This document shows, in pieces, positions 1 through 8,750 of a DNA stretch of 64,000 bases. Under the pieces are notes generated by a model. The model did not search any database. It had not been told where the DNA came from and worked only from the letters and a program-made list of their open reading frames with translations. Position numbers and translations under genes: made by a program. The stretch comes from Ga0077555 sp964500805 (GTDB lineage Bacteria; Pseudomonadota; Alphaproteobacteria; Rhizobiales; Hyphomicrobiaceae), in the NCBI GenBank assembly GCA_964500805.1, contig CAZCQH010000029.1:1-64000 (forward strand), written 5' to 3'. Position 1 is the first letter of the stretch. Every line of letters begins with the position of its first letter.

Positions 1-409
1 TCGACGCGATGAACGACACGCGGCTCGTCGCGCGATCGACGAGCATCGAGAGATAGAGCTCCTTGGCGATCGCCGAGCCGTCCTCGATATAGAGGCGCTG
101 CACGCGTCTGCCGGCGGGTCCAGTCTGCAGCGTGACGAGCGTATTGCCGAGCATCTGCTGGGCGTTGGCTTTCACCTCGTCGACGGATTTCGCGAGGCGA
201 ACGCCGCCTTTGTCGCCCGCTGCGGGTTCCTTGAACTTGCCCTTGCCGCGTCCGCCGGCATGGATCTGCGATTTCACCACCCACACTGGCCCGGGCAGCT
301 TCTTCGCCGCCTCCACCGCCTCGTCCACCGAGAAGGCCGGAAAACCCTTGCCGGTCGGAATCCCGTACTCGCGGTAGAGATCCTTGGCCTGGTATTCGTG
401 GATGTTCAT
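1..409 (-). CDS. sucC: Succinyl-CoA synthetase beta subunit (partial, N-terminus)
   Basis: This is the N-terminal 136 codons of the ADP-forming succinate-CoA ligase beta subunit; the rest lies beyond the left edge. The enzyme interconverts succinyl-CoA and succinate with substrate-level phosphorylation in the TCA cycle, as a complex with SucD. The start MNIHEYQAKDLYREYGIP and the ATP-grasp segment VVKSQIHAGGRGKGKFK are diagnostic. The start codon is at 409-407. In related Alphaproteobacteria mdh precedes sucC on the same strand, and mdh is indeed found upstream here. A small gene on the opposite strand lies between them, so co-transcription is uncertain. Confidence 0.95.
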   Translation of the reverse strand, partial: MNIHEYQAKDLYREYGIPTGKGFPAFSVDEAVEAAKKLPGPVWVVKSQIHAGGRGKGKFKEPAAGDKGGVRLAKSVDEVKANAQQMLGNTLVTLQTGPAGRRVQRLYIEDGSAIAKELYLSMLVDRATSRVSFIAS

Positions 410-587
410 GGCGCAGAACCTCGTTCAAGTGGTGCCGCAAACTGGCAGACGCCTCCGCGCCTCCTTATGCAACCGCAGCTGCCATGGCCAGTCGGTCTTT
501 CGCAGTATTCGGTCTTTTTCAGGGTCGACTAACGTTCTGCGCCTATACTGCCGCCCTTGATATCTGTCGCGTATTAGCGAGAGAAAG

Positions 588-1133
588 ATGCGAGCTTTCC
601 TCATCTTTCTGGCGGTGGCCTTCCCCATTGTGCTTGCGAGCCCCATTTTCTGGCAGCTTGTGGCCATGGAAGTGGCTGTTGCTCGCGTTGGATATGGGCG
701 CCCGGACGGCTCGATCCAACAGGCGCTGATCGGTCCCAAGGCACCATGGCCGGATTGGGTCCCGCACCCCGACGGGGCTTCGCTCGAGGTCAGGGCGTGG
801 TTCGGTCCGACCTCGTCACTGGCGGAGACAGGCTACGGCTATCTCACCGTGTCGGAAAGGCCCTCAACGGTTGTCGCTGGTTACGTCGACAAGCTAACGG
901 CTGCCGGCTGGCACGTCGAAGCGCAGAAGTTTCAGACAACGTCGGGGACCCTGCCGCCCCATGTGCTGGACAAATGCATCATCGTCGCCACCAGGCCGGA
1001 TGGCGATCAACGCGTGATCCGCGCCAGCATCGAACTCTCAGCGCGGCGCGGCTACGATAGCCTGCATTGGGCGACCTTCCCGCAGCCGGCTTGGGCACGT
1101 CCTAATCAGGGGCCGTGCTTGGCGCCGCGTTGA
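588..1133 (+). CDS. Hypothetical protein with N-terminal membrane/signal segment
   Basis: The product is 181 aa. Residues 1-25 (MRAFLIFLAVAFPIVLASP) form a hydrophobic signal or anchor segment. The remainder looks like a small soluble domain and includes a stretch, PSTVVAGYVDKLTAAGWHVE, similar in feel to periplasmic domains that compare a residue pattern over a single alpha/beta unit. I recognise no family. It is encoded opposite to mdh and sucC and sits between them; its stop is only 12 bases from the mdh stop, so the two genes converge. Codon use looks like that of its neighbours, which supports a real gene, but no function can be assigned. Confidence 0.6.
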   Translation: MRAFLIFLAVAFPIVLASPIFWQLVAMEVAVARVGYGRPDGSIQQALIGPKAPWPDWVPHPDGASLEVRAWFGPTSSLAETGYGYLTVSERPSTVVAGYVDKLTAAGWHVEAQKFQTTSGTLPPHVLDKCIIVATRPDGDQRVIRASIELSARRGYDSLHWATFPQPAWARPNQGPCLAPR

Positions 1134-1145
1134 GTGGGTTGCCGC

Positions 1146-2111
1146 TCACGCCCCCAGCTGCGGCGCGATCTTGTTGCAGGCGTCGATCAGGCCCTTCACG
1201 CTTTCGACCGACTTCATGAACATCTGCCGCTCGGCGCTGTTCAGGTCGATCTCGACGACGCGCTCGACGCCATTCTTGCCGATGATCGCGGGAACGCCGA
1301 CGTACATGTCCTTGACGCCATATTCGCCAGTCAGATGGACGGCGCAGGGCAGCATGCGGCGCTTGTCCTTGAGATAGCTCTCGGCCATTTGAATCGCCGA
1401 CGAGGCCGGCGCATAGAATGCCGAGCCGGTCTTCAGCAGGTTCACGATCTCGCCGCCGCCCTTCCGCGTGCGGTCAACGATCTGATCGAGTTTTTCTTGC
1501 GTCATCCAGCGCATCTTCACGAGATCTGGCAGCGGAATGCCGCCGACCGTCGAGTAGCGCACCAGCGGCACCATGTCGTCGCCATGTCCGCCGAGCACGA
1601 ACGCCGTCACGTCCTCGACCGATACCTTCAGCTCCTCGGCGAGGAACAGGCGGAAGCGGCCCGTGTCGAGCACGCCCGCCATGCCGATCACTTTGTTCTT
1701 TGGCAGGCCGCAGGCCTTCTGCAGGGCCCACACCATGGCATCGAGCGGATTGGTGATGCAGATCACGAACGCGTTCGGCGCGTACTTCTTGATGCCAGCA
1801 CCCACCTGCTCCATCACTTTGAGATTGATGCCGAGCAGATCATCGCGGCTCATGCCGGGCTTCCGCGGCACGCCGGCGGTGACGATGATCACATCTGCGC
1901 CCTCGATGTCGGCGTAGCTGTTGGTGCCCTTCATCGCCGAGTCGAAGCCTTCGACCGCGCCGCCCTGCACGATGTCGAGCGCCTTGCCGGCCGGCATGCC
2001 TTCGGCCACGTCGAACAGCACCACGTCGCCGAGCTCCTTCAGGCCGATCAGGTGGGCGAGCGTGCCGCCGATCATGCCGGCGCCGATGAGGGCGATCTTG
2101 GTGCGTGCCAT
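1146..2111 (-). CDS. mdh: Malate dehydrogenase
   Basis: A full-length 321-aa NAD-dependent malate dehydrogenase of the LDH-like type used by Alphaproteobacteria; it oxidises malate to oxaloacetate in the cytosolic TCA cycle. The start MARTKIALIGAGMIGGTLAH gives the Rossmann motif GAGMIGG at residues 10-16. The substrate-binding segment VPRKPGMSRDDLL and the catalytic-His segment VLGGHGDDMVPL are both present. Length is normal for the family. The next gene in the same direction is sucC, separated by the opposite-strand gene at 588-1133. Confidence 0.97.
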   Translation of the reverse strand: MARTKIALIGAGMIGGTLAHLIGLKELGDVVLFDVAEGMPAGKALDIVQGGAVEGFDSAMKGTNSYADIEGADVIIVTAGVPRKPGMSRDDLLGINLKVMEQVGAGIKKYAPNAFVICITNPLDAMVWALQKACGLPKNKVIGMAGVLDTGRFRLFLAEELKVSVEDVTAFVLGGHGDDMVPLVRYSTVGGIPLPDLVKMRWMTQEKLDQIVDRTRKGGGEIVNLLKTGSAFYAPASSAIQMAESYLKDKRRMLPCAVHLTGEYGVKDMYVGVPAIIGKNGVERVVEIDLNSAERQMFMKSVESVKGLIDACNKIAPQLGA

Positions 2112-2266
2112 GGAGTGTCTCCGTTGAGGCGTCTGAGCTGCGAAATCCTGAAATCTGAGGCTCGATTAGCCGGAAACCGGGTGTGCGGCAAGGCAGACCG
2201 GCTTGCGCTGGCCGCAAGGCAATGCCGCTTGCGGGGCGGCCGGCGATCGCCCCATGCCCGGCAGTG

Positions 2267-4228
2267 TCAGTTGTTGTTTTCGAACGCGCGGCGCGCCCAG
2301 TCGCGGTCGCGCGCACTGCCTTTCGAGGACGACGATCCGAAGGGACCGGAGAAGCCGTTGAAGCCCGAGAAGATCGTATTCGACTCCCTGAGGCTCGCCA
2401 CCGGTTCGGGCGGTCCCTTCGCCTCCGGCACTGGCCTGATCAGGTGCATCTTGCCCTCGACGGCGAGCGCGATGCGTTCCTCGTGACCGTAGATGTCGTT
2501 GAAGGTCCTGAGCCGGCCGTCCTCCTCCACGCTCGCCGTGAAGTAGGTGATATGCACGGGGATCTTGCGCGTGAGATTGATCTGGTTGTTCTCAGGCGCA
2601 TCCTTCAAGGTCAGCGCGCGCACGCTGCTGGACGACATGCTCTTGTCGTGCGCCAGGATCACCTCGGCGAGCTTCACCGGATCGCGCACGCGCATGCAGC
2701 CATGGCTGTACGTGCGTACCGACTGATTGAACAGGCCCTTCGTCGGCGTATCGTGCATGTAGACGTCGTGCCGGTTCGGAAAGCGGAACTTCACGACGCC
2801 GAGCACGTTGTCGCCGCCCGGCGGCTGGTAGACGTGGAACTTGCGAATGTCGGCCTGATCCCAATTCACCGAGCGCGGATCGATGTCGCGACCGCCGGAC
2901 TGTATGCGCAAATTGTGTTTCGCGAGTACGGAGCCGTTACCACGCAGGCTCGGCAGCACCTCGTTCTGCTTGATCGAGTCCGGCACGCCCCAGAACGGGT
3001 GGAAGATCACCTGCTCCATCTCGTCTGAAAAGATCGGCGTCTGCGTGTCGATCTTGCCGATGATGATGCGTTCGCTATGAACCACCTTGCCGTTCGCGAC
3101 CACGCGAACCGTGTACTCGGGCACGTTCACCCAAACGTGGAACGCTCCGAGGTCGTTCGGCATCCAACGCCACTGCTCCATGTTGGCGAGCAGTCGGCGA
3201 GCGGAGCCTTCCGGACTTTTCGCCGGCGCTGATGCTTTTGCCTTGCCGCCTTGCGGTGCCGTGGGTTCTGGCTCGGCAATGACCGTTTGAACAGGTCCGT
3301 TGGCGCGCGCTTCCAGGTACTTTTGTCTGAGCTTCTTGAACTGCGGATGCTGCGGGTGAAGGTCGCGCAGGTACTCCGCCGGATCAGCAGCCGTTGCGAT
3401 CTGCCTCAGCAGGCTTCTGCTGTCGTAGCCCTGAGCGCGGCGGTCGAGAAATTTGGTGATCGCTGCCGGCTCGACGCGCCCACCCCGAGCGTGCCGCGCA
3501 TACTTCAAGACCGCTGCGCTGATCTCCGCCTCGTCCACCGCCAAAGCGTCGGCTGAGCGGTCCTGCTTGCCGCTGCGGACGTTGGGCATATCGAACGCAG
3601 ACGCGTCGAGGCCCCAGTCTCCGGCGCGGCGGATCTCTGCGATGAGGCTGTCCGCCTGCGCCGTCCGGCCTGCGGCGCTGACCCAGAGAGGAGCGCCCTG
3701 TCGCTCGGCATAAAATCCGTCCATGGCGGTCCGATCCCGCTGCTCGATCCGCGCGAGGCGTGAAACCGCCGCCGCCATGTCGAGCGCGAACGCGGGCTTG
3801 GTAGCACCCGCCGAAGCGGATGCAGCCGCCGCCGGACTGACCGACGGCACGGGCTCCGGCTGCGATGGTGTTGCGCCCTCACGTGCAGGAGTCTCGGCCG
3901 GTGTTGCCGAGGACGGCGAGGGTGGCTGCACATCTGCCGTGCGAGCCGCCTGAGTTTCCGGCTCGATCGATGGCTCGCCCGGTGCTGGAGGCTGTGCGGT
4001 CACAGCTGGTTGTTCACGAGGCTCCTTTTCGGCACTGACGGGAGTACGCTCTATGAATGGGCTCGGCGTCTGCGCATCCGCTGATGGAGCGCTCTCGGTT
4101 TGAGCCGATCCTTGAGCTCCAGTCGATGCGCCTGCCTGCACATCACCCGTCGCCGTCTGTGCGGCAGCCAAGGCCGCGCCCATGCTCAAGGCCGCAGCCA
4201 AGGCCAGCGGTCGAAGGACTATCGGCAT
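2267..4228 (-). CDS. L,D-transpeptidase, YcbB/LdtD-like
   Basis: A periplasmic murein L,D-transpeptidase of about 653 aa. An ATG at 4246 would add six residues, but the ATG at 4228 has a GGAG Shine-Dalgarno seven bases upstream and begins a clean signal peptide (MPIVLRPLALAAALSMGAALAAA). Residues about 30-130 are rich in Pro, Ala, Thr and Glu, a likely flexible linker. Next is a YcbB-type scaffold region (FYAERQGAPLWVSAAGR), then the YkuD catalytic domain with YMHDTPTKGLF and the signature YSHGCMRV, whose Cys at about residue 511 is the expected nucleophile. These enzymes form 3-3 crosslinks or attach proteins to peptidoglycan. No partner gene is adjacent. Confidence 0.9.
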   Translation of the reverse strand: MPIVLRPLALAAALSMGAALAAAQTATGDVQAGASTGAQGSAQTESAPSADAQTPSPFIERTPVSAEKEPREQPAVTAQPPAPGEPSIEPETQAARTADVQPPSPSSATPAETPAREGATPSQPEPVPSVSPAAAASASAGATKPAFALDMAAAVSRLARIEQRDRTAMDGFYAERQGAPLWVSAAGRTAQADSLIAEIRRAGDWGLDASAFDMPNVRSGKQDRSADALAVDEAEISAAVLKYARHARGGRVEPAAITKFLDRRAQGYDSRSLLRQIATAADPAEYLRDLHPQHPQFKKLRQKYLEARANGPVQTVIAEPEPTAPQGGKAKASAPAKSPEGSARRLLANMEQWRWMPNDLGAFHVWVNVPEYTVRVVANGKVVHSERIIIGKIDTQTPIFSDEMEQVIFHPFWGVPDSIKQNEVLPSLRGNGSVLAKHNLRIQSGGRDIDPRSVNWDQADIRKFHVYQPPGGDNVLGVVKFRFPNRHDVYMHDTPTKGLFNQSVRTYSHGCMRVRDPVKLAEVILAHDKSMSSSSVRALTLKDAPENNQINLTRKIPVHITYFTASVEEDGRLRTFNDIYGHEERIALAVEGKMHLIRPVPEAKGPPEPVASLRESNTIFSGFNGFSGPFGSSSSKGSARDRDWARRAFENNN

Positions 4229-4413
4229 AACGTTCTCCATCGCCACCAGTCGGCCCGAAGTCGCAGCATCAAGGAACGTGCGGCGCCAGCGCTAGGATGA
4301 GCCGGCTGCCGCGATTGTCGCTCCGCCACAAGGCGATTCTCAGGCCATTGCGTCAAGGCCATGGCAGTATTTTGCGTAAAGATCGATGTTTCGCTCGGTC
4401 CGGGGAGACCCGT

Positions 4414-4944
4414 TCAGCTCTTCAACGAGGCCCTGAGCACGATGGCATCCTCCGCAGCCGAACCGGGCCGAGCGTAATAGCCTTTTCGGCGCCCGGCCTC
4501 CGCAAACCCGCACTTCTCGTAGAGGCGGCGCGCCGCTGAGTTGGACTCGGCGACTTCCAGAAACAGGCTCTGCGCGCCCGCCCGCTGTGCCGCCCGCTTC
4601 ACACCATCGACCAGCTTGGCTCCAACGCCGTTCCGCTGCCACGCTGGGTCGACGGCGATGGTCAATATTTCACCTTCATCGGCCGCCACCTGGGCGAGGA
4701 TGAAACCGCCGATCCGACGAGGCTCGCCGCCCATCGCCATCATTGCGACCGATCCTGGATGTGCCAGCATGCCGGCGATTGCCTGTTCATCCCAAGGCTC
4801 GGGAAAAGCCTGAGCGTGGATTTGCGCGAACTCCGCCGCCTGTTCGGGCGGCGCCCAGAGTAGGCTCACGTATCGGGGATCGAACTTCTGCGGTGCTGAG
4901 CCCGGGGACATGGGCGCGGCTCCGGGGGTTGGATTGCGGGACAT
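4414..4944 (-). CDS. rimI: Ribosomal-protein-alanine N-acetyltransferase, GNAT family
   Basis: A 176-aa GNAT acetyltransferase. The acetyl-CoA binding loop is in DPAWQRNGVGAKLVDGV, and the C-terminal pattern LEVAESNSAARRLYEKCGF with KGYYARPGSAAEDAIVL is typical of RimI, which acetylates the N-terminus of ribosomal protein S18. The gene begins four bases after tsaB ends on the same strand; tsaB-rimI pairing is common in Alphaproteobacteria and supports the name. Translational coupling is likely. The first 20 or so residues are Pro-rich and not conserved in the family, so the true start could be internal (the Met at residue 12). Confidence 0.88.
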   Translation of the reverse strand: MSRNPTPGAAPMSPGSAPQKFDPRYVSLLWAPPEQAAEFAQIHAQAFPEPWDEQAIAGMLAHPGSVAMMAMGGEPRRIGGFILAQVAADEGEILTIAVDPAWQRNGVGAKLVDGVKRAAQRAGAQSLFLEVAESNSAARRLYEKCGFAEAGRRKGYYARPGSAAEDAIVLRASLKS

Positions 4945-4948
4945 GGTT

Positions 4949-5671
4949 TTAGGCCCTTGGGAGAATCTTGCTCATCTGCGGTTTGGCATCGGGCGGGCGC
5001 AGATAAAGTGGCTTCACGGAGGTAAGCACAGATAATTCATCGACCATATGTGCCAGATCTGAGGCATGCGGCTCCAGCTCCGGCAGCATGGCGGTGATCT
5101 GAAGCCCGATTTCGTCTGCGGCCGCAGAGAGCAGCAAGCCCCCCGAACCGGCCACGATCCAAGGACCGCCGAACGACTCGAGCAACGCGACCGCGCCCGC
5201 AAGCGACAACAGCTGCGGCGGTGTCAATGCCTGCACCGCATCGCCTCCGAAGCACTGCAGATAGACCTCGTCCCGACGCGCATCGACGGCAATGGCAACA
5301 CGCTGCTGCCGCTGACGGCCAAGCTCCACGTCGACGCGCCGCGCCATCACGGCCAGGCTCGATGTCCCGCACACCGGCTTGCCTGTCGCCAGCGCCAACG
5401 CGCGTGCCGCTGCAACGCCGGTGCGCACACCCGTGAACGTTCCAGGTCCAAGCGTCACCGCAATACGGTCCAGCCCTCCGAACCCGGGCCCGCCGTCGTC
5501 TCGCGCTTTCTCCATGATCTCCGCGATCATCGGCATCAGCCGCTCGGCATGACCGGTCGCACGCTTCTCGCACCTCTCGCGCACGAGTTGGTCCGGCGCA
5601 CCGCGATCGACGGACCACGCGACCGCAGCCGACACCGCTCCGAAGCAGCTGTCGAGCGCGAGAACGTTCAT
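4949..5671 (-). CDS. tsaB: tRNA threonylcarbamoyladenosine biosynthesis protein TsaB
   Basis: TsaB, about 240 aa, partners TsaD and TsaE in making t6A37 in ANN-decoding tRNAs. The start MNVLALDSCFGAVSAAVAW is the ASKHA-fold phosphate-1-like motif, followed by LGPGTFTGVRTGVAAARALA, the most conserved TsaB segment. The frame is open upstream to 5770, but the ATG at 5671 places the conserved LALD motif at the N-terminus as in other TsaB proteins. The downstream gene is rimI. Confidence 0.93.
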   Translation of the reverse strand: MNVLALDSCFGAVSAAVAWSVDRGAPDQLVRERCEKRATGHAERLMPMIAEIMEKARDDGGPGFGGLDRIAVTLGPGTFTGVRTGVAAARALALATGKPVCGTSSLAVMARRVDVELGRQRQQRVAIAVDARRDEVYLQCFGGDAVQALTPPQLLSLAGAVALLESFGGPWIVAGSGGLLLSAAADEIGLQITAMLPELEPHASDLAHMVDELSVLTSVKPLYLRPPDAKPQMSKILPRA

Positions 5672-5702
5672 CGCGCGCACCCCGGAAAATCGGTAGCGGC
5701 TC

Positions 5703-6296
5703 TCACAGGATCTGCGCCATTTCGTCGAAGGCGAAGCGCGGCGAGCGGTTGAACAGCCCCTTCGGATCACCGTAGCCGATGTTGCACAGGAAGTTCGATT
5801 TCACGCGCCCGTCTGGAAAAAACTCGCGATCGACGCCGGCATTGTCGAAGCCCGACATCGCTCCGACATCGAGCCCCAATGCGCGCACAGCCAGCATCAG
5901 ATAGGCGCCCTGCAGCGATCCGTTGCGCATCGCCGTCGTATTGGCATGCGTCTCGTTTCCGTCGAACCATGAGCGCGCCGTCAGGTTGTGCGGGAAGAGC
6001 TTCGGCAGATGCTCATAGAACTTGAGATCGTTGGCGATGATCGCGCACACTGGCGCACTCATCGTCTTGGCGCGATTTCCCTCCGAGAGGAATGGCGAGA
6101 GCCGCTTCTTCGCAGCCTCTGACTTTACGAACACGATCCGCGCCGGAGAGCAATTGGCGCTCGTCGGCCCCATCTTCATGATGTCGACGATTTCCTTGAG
6201 CACGCTGTCGGGCACATCCTTCGCCTGCCAAGCATTATGGGTGCGTGCCTCGAGGAAAAGCTGGTCGAGGACGTTGGCGTCGAGACGGCCGGGCAT
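5703..6296 (-). CDS. Nitroreductase family protein, RutE/malonic semialdehyde reductase-like
   Basis: A 197-aa FMN-dependent nitroreductase-fold protein. The segments MKMGPTSANCSPARIVFVKS (FMN-binding), GSLQGAYLMLAVRALGLDVGAMSGFD and FLCNIGYGDPKGLFNRSPR match the RutE-type subgroup, annotated as 3-hydroxypropanoate-forming malonic semialdehyde reductases. The open frame reaches 6500, but the ATG at 6296 starts the conserved MPGRLDANVLDQLFLEARTHNAW. No other rut gene is nearby, so the physiological substrate is open. It lies between the Nfu gene and tsaB on the same strand, separated from Nfu by a terminator. Confidence 0.85.
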   Translation of the reverse strand: MPGRLDANVLDQLFLEARTHNAWQAKDVPDSVLKEIVDIMKMGPTSANCSPARIVFVKSEAAKKRLSPFLSEGNRAKTMSAPVCAIIANDLKFYEHLPKLFPHNLTARSWFDGNETHANTTAMRNGSLQGAYLMLAVRALGLDVGAMSGFDNAGVDREFFPDGRVKSNFLCNIGYGDPKGLFNRSPRFAFDEMAQIL

Positions 6297-6355
6297 GGTG
6301 CACTCCTGGTGTCGCTGGGGATGAGATTGCGTGTGTGTATCGGTCAGCATCAATG

Positions 6356-6382
6356 AAAAAGCCCTGCAGCCGGCAGGGCTTT
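6356..6382 (-). terminator. Rho-independent terminator after the NifU-like gene
   Basis: A perfect 10-bp stem: AAAGCCCTGC at 6358-6367 pairs with GCAGGGCTTT at 6373-6382 around the 5-base loop AGCCG. On the minus strand the 3' arm runs into a U-rich tail (GGGCTTTTTC), 20 bases after the stop of the NifU-like gene. It separates that gene from the nitroreductase. Confidence 0.85.
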
Positions 6383-6402
6383 CTGTAGTCTGTTCGCGGT
6401 GG

Positions 6403-6957
6403 TCAGACCGGCCGCACCTCCATGACCTCCGGGCAGAAGTGTTGCAGCAGCCGCTCGATGCCGCCGCGCAATGTCGCGGTCGAGCTCGGGCAACCGGCAC
6501 ACGCGCCCCGCATGTGCAGCATCACCACGCCGTCCCGGAAGCCGTGGAACACGATGTCGCCGCCATCGTTGGCGACGGCCGGCCGCACACGCGTTTCCAG
6601 CAGCTCTTTGATCGTCTTGACCGTCTCCTCGTCCTTGGGGTCGTAATCCTCACCCGTGGGACTGTCGCCCTCCGCGCCGTCGACCACCGGAGCGCCCGAC
6701 ATGTAATGCTCCATGATGGCGCCCAGGATCGCGGGCTTCAGATGCTGCCACTCGGCCTCGCCTTTGGTCACCGAAATGAAATCGGAGCCGAGGAAGACGC
6801 CGCGGACACCGTCGATCTCGAAGATACGGCTGGCGAGCGGCGACAGCACCGCTTCCTCCCCGCTCCGGTAATCGGCCGTGCCATCTCCCAGAACCGTCTT
6901 GCCCGGCAAGAACTTCAAGGTAGCTGGATTGGGTGTCGGCTCGGTCTGAATGAACAT
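6403..6957 (-). CDS. NifU family Fe-S cluster carrier (Nfu type)
   Basis: A 184-aa Fe-S scaffold or carrier with an Nfu N-terminal domain (MFIQTEPTPNPATLKFLPGK to about residue 90) and a C-terminal NifU domain. The latter has VRPAVANDGGDIVFHGF and the CxxC motif MRGACAGCPSS, whose two Cys bind the cluster in a dimer. Nfu proteins deliver [4Fe-4S] clusters to apo-enzymes in the cytosol. The order Nfu, then tsaB-rimI, is a familiar Hyphomicrobiales arrangement. The transcript is predicted to end at the hairpin at 6356-6382. Confidence 0.93.
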   Translation of the reverse strand: MFIQTEPTPNPATLKFLPGKTVLGDGTADYRSGEEAVLSPLASRIFEIDGVRGVFLGSDFISVTKGEAEWQHLKPAILGAIMEHYMSGAPVVDGAEGDSPTGEDYDPKDEETVKTIKELLETRVRPAVANDGGDIVFHGFRDGVVMLHMRGACAGCPSSTATLRGGIERLLQHFCPEVMEVRPV

Positions 6958-7116
6958 CGGTGACCTCGGTGATCTTGATCTGCCCCGGGCGTTGCAGCGG
7001 CGGCTGACCCGGCTAGTTTGGAGCGCTTCTAATATATGGTCGCCCGCTGGTCAAAAACCAGACTGAGCTCCATCGGCACGTTCCATGAATAATCGGAGCT
7101 CGATTGATTGCTCCCT

Positions 7117-7139
7117 GTTGGTACCCTCGGGTAACTAAC
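7117..7139. promoter_or_regulatory. Imperfect inverted repeat upstream of the NnrU-like gene
   Basis: GTTGGTACCC at 7117-7126 and GGGTAACTAAC at 7129-7139 form an imperfect dyad with a 2-base centre, 38 bases before the NnrU-like start codon. The position would suit an operator, but the regulator is unknown and a chance dyad is possible. Confidence 0.3.
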
Positions 7140-7176
7140 GCGGGTCAGACGCGATCCAGAGTCAGGGGGATATACG

Positions 7177-7761
7177 ATGATTCCGCTCCTTCTAGGCCTC
7201 GTTGTGTTCATCGGGATCCACTTGCTGCCGACCCAACCGGATGTCCGCCACGGCTTGGCACGCCGGTTTGGCGAAAATGCCTACAAAGGCTTCTTTTCAC
7301 TCGTAGCCCTGGCGGGGTTGGTGCTGATCATCTACGGTTACCACCGTGTTCAGCTGATGCCTGGCAAGAATCCGATACTCTGGTCTCCCCCAAGCTGGGG
7401 CCGCCACGTCACACTCCTGCTGATGCTTCCAGTTTTCCCTTTGTTACTTGCAACTTATCTCCCCGGCCGCATCTCCGCAGCAGTGCGGCACCCGATGATC
7501 ACCGCAGTCAAGCTCTGGGCATTGGGCCATCTGTTCGTCCGCGGTGATGCGGCTTCGCTGGCCCTGTTCGGTGGCCTGCTCGCCTGGGCCGTGTATGACC
7601 GGATCTCGCTCAAGCGGCGCGAGGCGAAAGGCCTTGTGGCGATCAAGTCGGGCCCCATAACGAACGACATCATTGCCGTCGTCGTCGGCCTTGCCCTCTA
7701 TTGGGCCATGTTGAAATGGGGCCATCTCCTGCTGATCGGCGTGCCATTGATGCCGCAATAG
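7177..7761 (+). CDS. NnrU family membrane protein
   Basis: A 194-aa integral membrane protein with about five or six hydrophobic segments, beginning MIPLLLGLVVFIGIHLLP. The segment FIGIHLLPTQPDVRHGLARRFGENAYKGFFSLVALAGLVLIIYGY and the later RHPMITAVKLWALGHLFVRGD match the NnrU family. NnrU was named from a gene near denitrification genes, but its biochemical role is not established. No nitrite or nitric oxide reductase gene is nearby, so no link to denitrification can be made here. An inverted repeat lies just upstream (7117-7139). Confidence 0.85.
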   Translation: MIPLLLGLVVFIGIHLLPTQPDVRHGLARRFGENAYKGFFSLVALAGLVLIIYGYHRVQLMPGKNPILWSPPSWGRHVTLLLMLPVFPLLLATYLPGRISAAVRHPMITAVKLWALGHLFVRGDAASLALFGGLLAWAVYDRISLKRREAKGLVAIKSGPITNDIIAVVVGLALYWAMLKWGHLLLIGVPLMPQ

Positions 7762-7962
7762 CCCTGGCATTCGCCGTCAGTGACAAGCTCGAGGACACGA
7801 ATTTGCCGGAAAAGCACGCGATCCAACCGAGCTGTGGGAAGTCCGTGGATAGGCGACATGCGGCTGAATGGGCGGCTGTCATTGCCCGCTCGCACGGTCT
7901 ATATGGTCTGAAGATATCAAAGGCGGGCGCAGCGTGCCCATTTTGGGAGTTCAGTAGGGCGC

Positions 7963-8739
7963 ATGGCCGACCGACAGACAGATCGGAGCGACACCTTTCT
8001 GCGCGAGGTGGATGAGGAGCTGCGCCGCGAGCAGATTCAGCAGCTCTGGAACAAGTACGGGATTTTCGCGCTGGCCGTGGCTGCTCTCATCGTGCTGGGT
8101 GTTGGCAGCTCTCAATGGTGGAAATCTCGCCAGATCGCGGCACGCGAGGCGGCAGGCGCCCGGTTCGAGCTGGCCCAGACGCTCACGGCCGATGGCAAAG
8201 TCGACGACGCGCGCGCAGTTTATTCGGTTCTCGCGAAGGGCTCTGCCGCCGGCTATCAGACCCTGGCACTCTTCCAGCTTGCGGCCGCCGATGCTCGAGC
8301 CGGCAAGATCGAAGCTGCTGTGGCTAGCTATGAGGCAATCGCCAAAGACGCTGCCACCGACCCCGTCCTGCGGGATCTTGCCACTTTGCACGCCGCCAAG
8401 TTGAGATTGGACACCGCCGACTGGACGGAGATGCAGAATCGGCTCAGTCCTTTGCTTGCTGAGACGTCGCCCTGGCGTGGCATGGCTCGTGAGACGCTGG
8501 GTCTCGCCGCCTACAAGGCCGGCAAGACAGAAGAAGCCAAAAAGGCTTTCGAGGCGCTGCTCGGCGATAAGTCCGCGCCGCCATCGGCCGGCGAACGCGC
8601 GATGCTGATGCTGTCACTGCTGACCGACGCGGAAGCATCGAAAGGCGAAACCACAAGCGGCGCAGCGACGCCAGCGCAAGAGCCCGCCAAGGGTCAAGCC
8701 GCGCCTGCTACAAAGGCGCCTGCGGAGAAGAAGAAGTAG
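7963..8739 (+). CDS. Tetratricopeptide-repeat membrane protein, YfgM-like
   Basis: A 258-aa protein with a short cytosolic N-terminus (REVDEELRREQIQQLWNKYG), one transmembrane segment at about residues 28-48 (IFALAVAALIVLGVGSSQWW), and a periplasmic TPR-like helical region to about residue 210. It ends in an Ala/Pro/Lys-rich low-complexity tail. This layout matches YfgM, an ancillary SecYEG subunit linked to periplasmic chaperones. The next gene, 11 bases downstream, is bamB, the expected neighbour, so the pair likely serves envelope protein biogenesis. Confidence 0.85.
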   Translation: MADRQTDRSDTFLREVDEELRREQIQQLWNKYGIFALAVAALIVLGVGSSQWWKSRQIAAREAAGARFELAQTLTADGKVDDARAVYSVLAKGSAAGYQTLALFQLAAADARAGKIEAAVASYEAIAKDAATDPVLRDLATLHAAKLRLDTADWTEMQNRLSPLLAETSPWRGMARETLGLAAYKAGKTEEAKKAFEALLGDKSAPPSAGERAMLMLSLLTDAEASKGETTSGAATPAQEPAKGQAAPATKAPAEKKK

Positions 8740-8750
8740 GGGCGAACGGC

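Noticed and set aside
1134..2486. Long plus-strand open frame (450 codons)
   Set aside because: It lies opposite mdh and the L,D-transpeptidase and reads as a His/Arg-rich antisense with no family resemblance.
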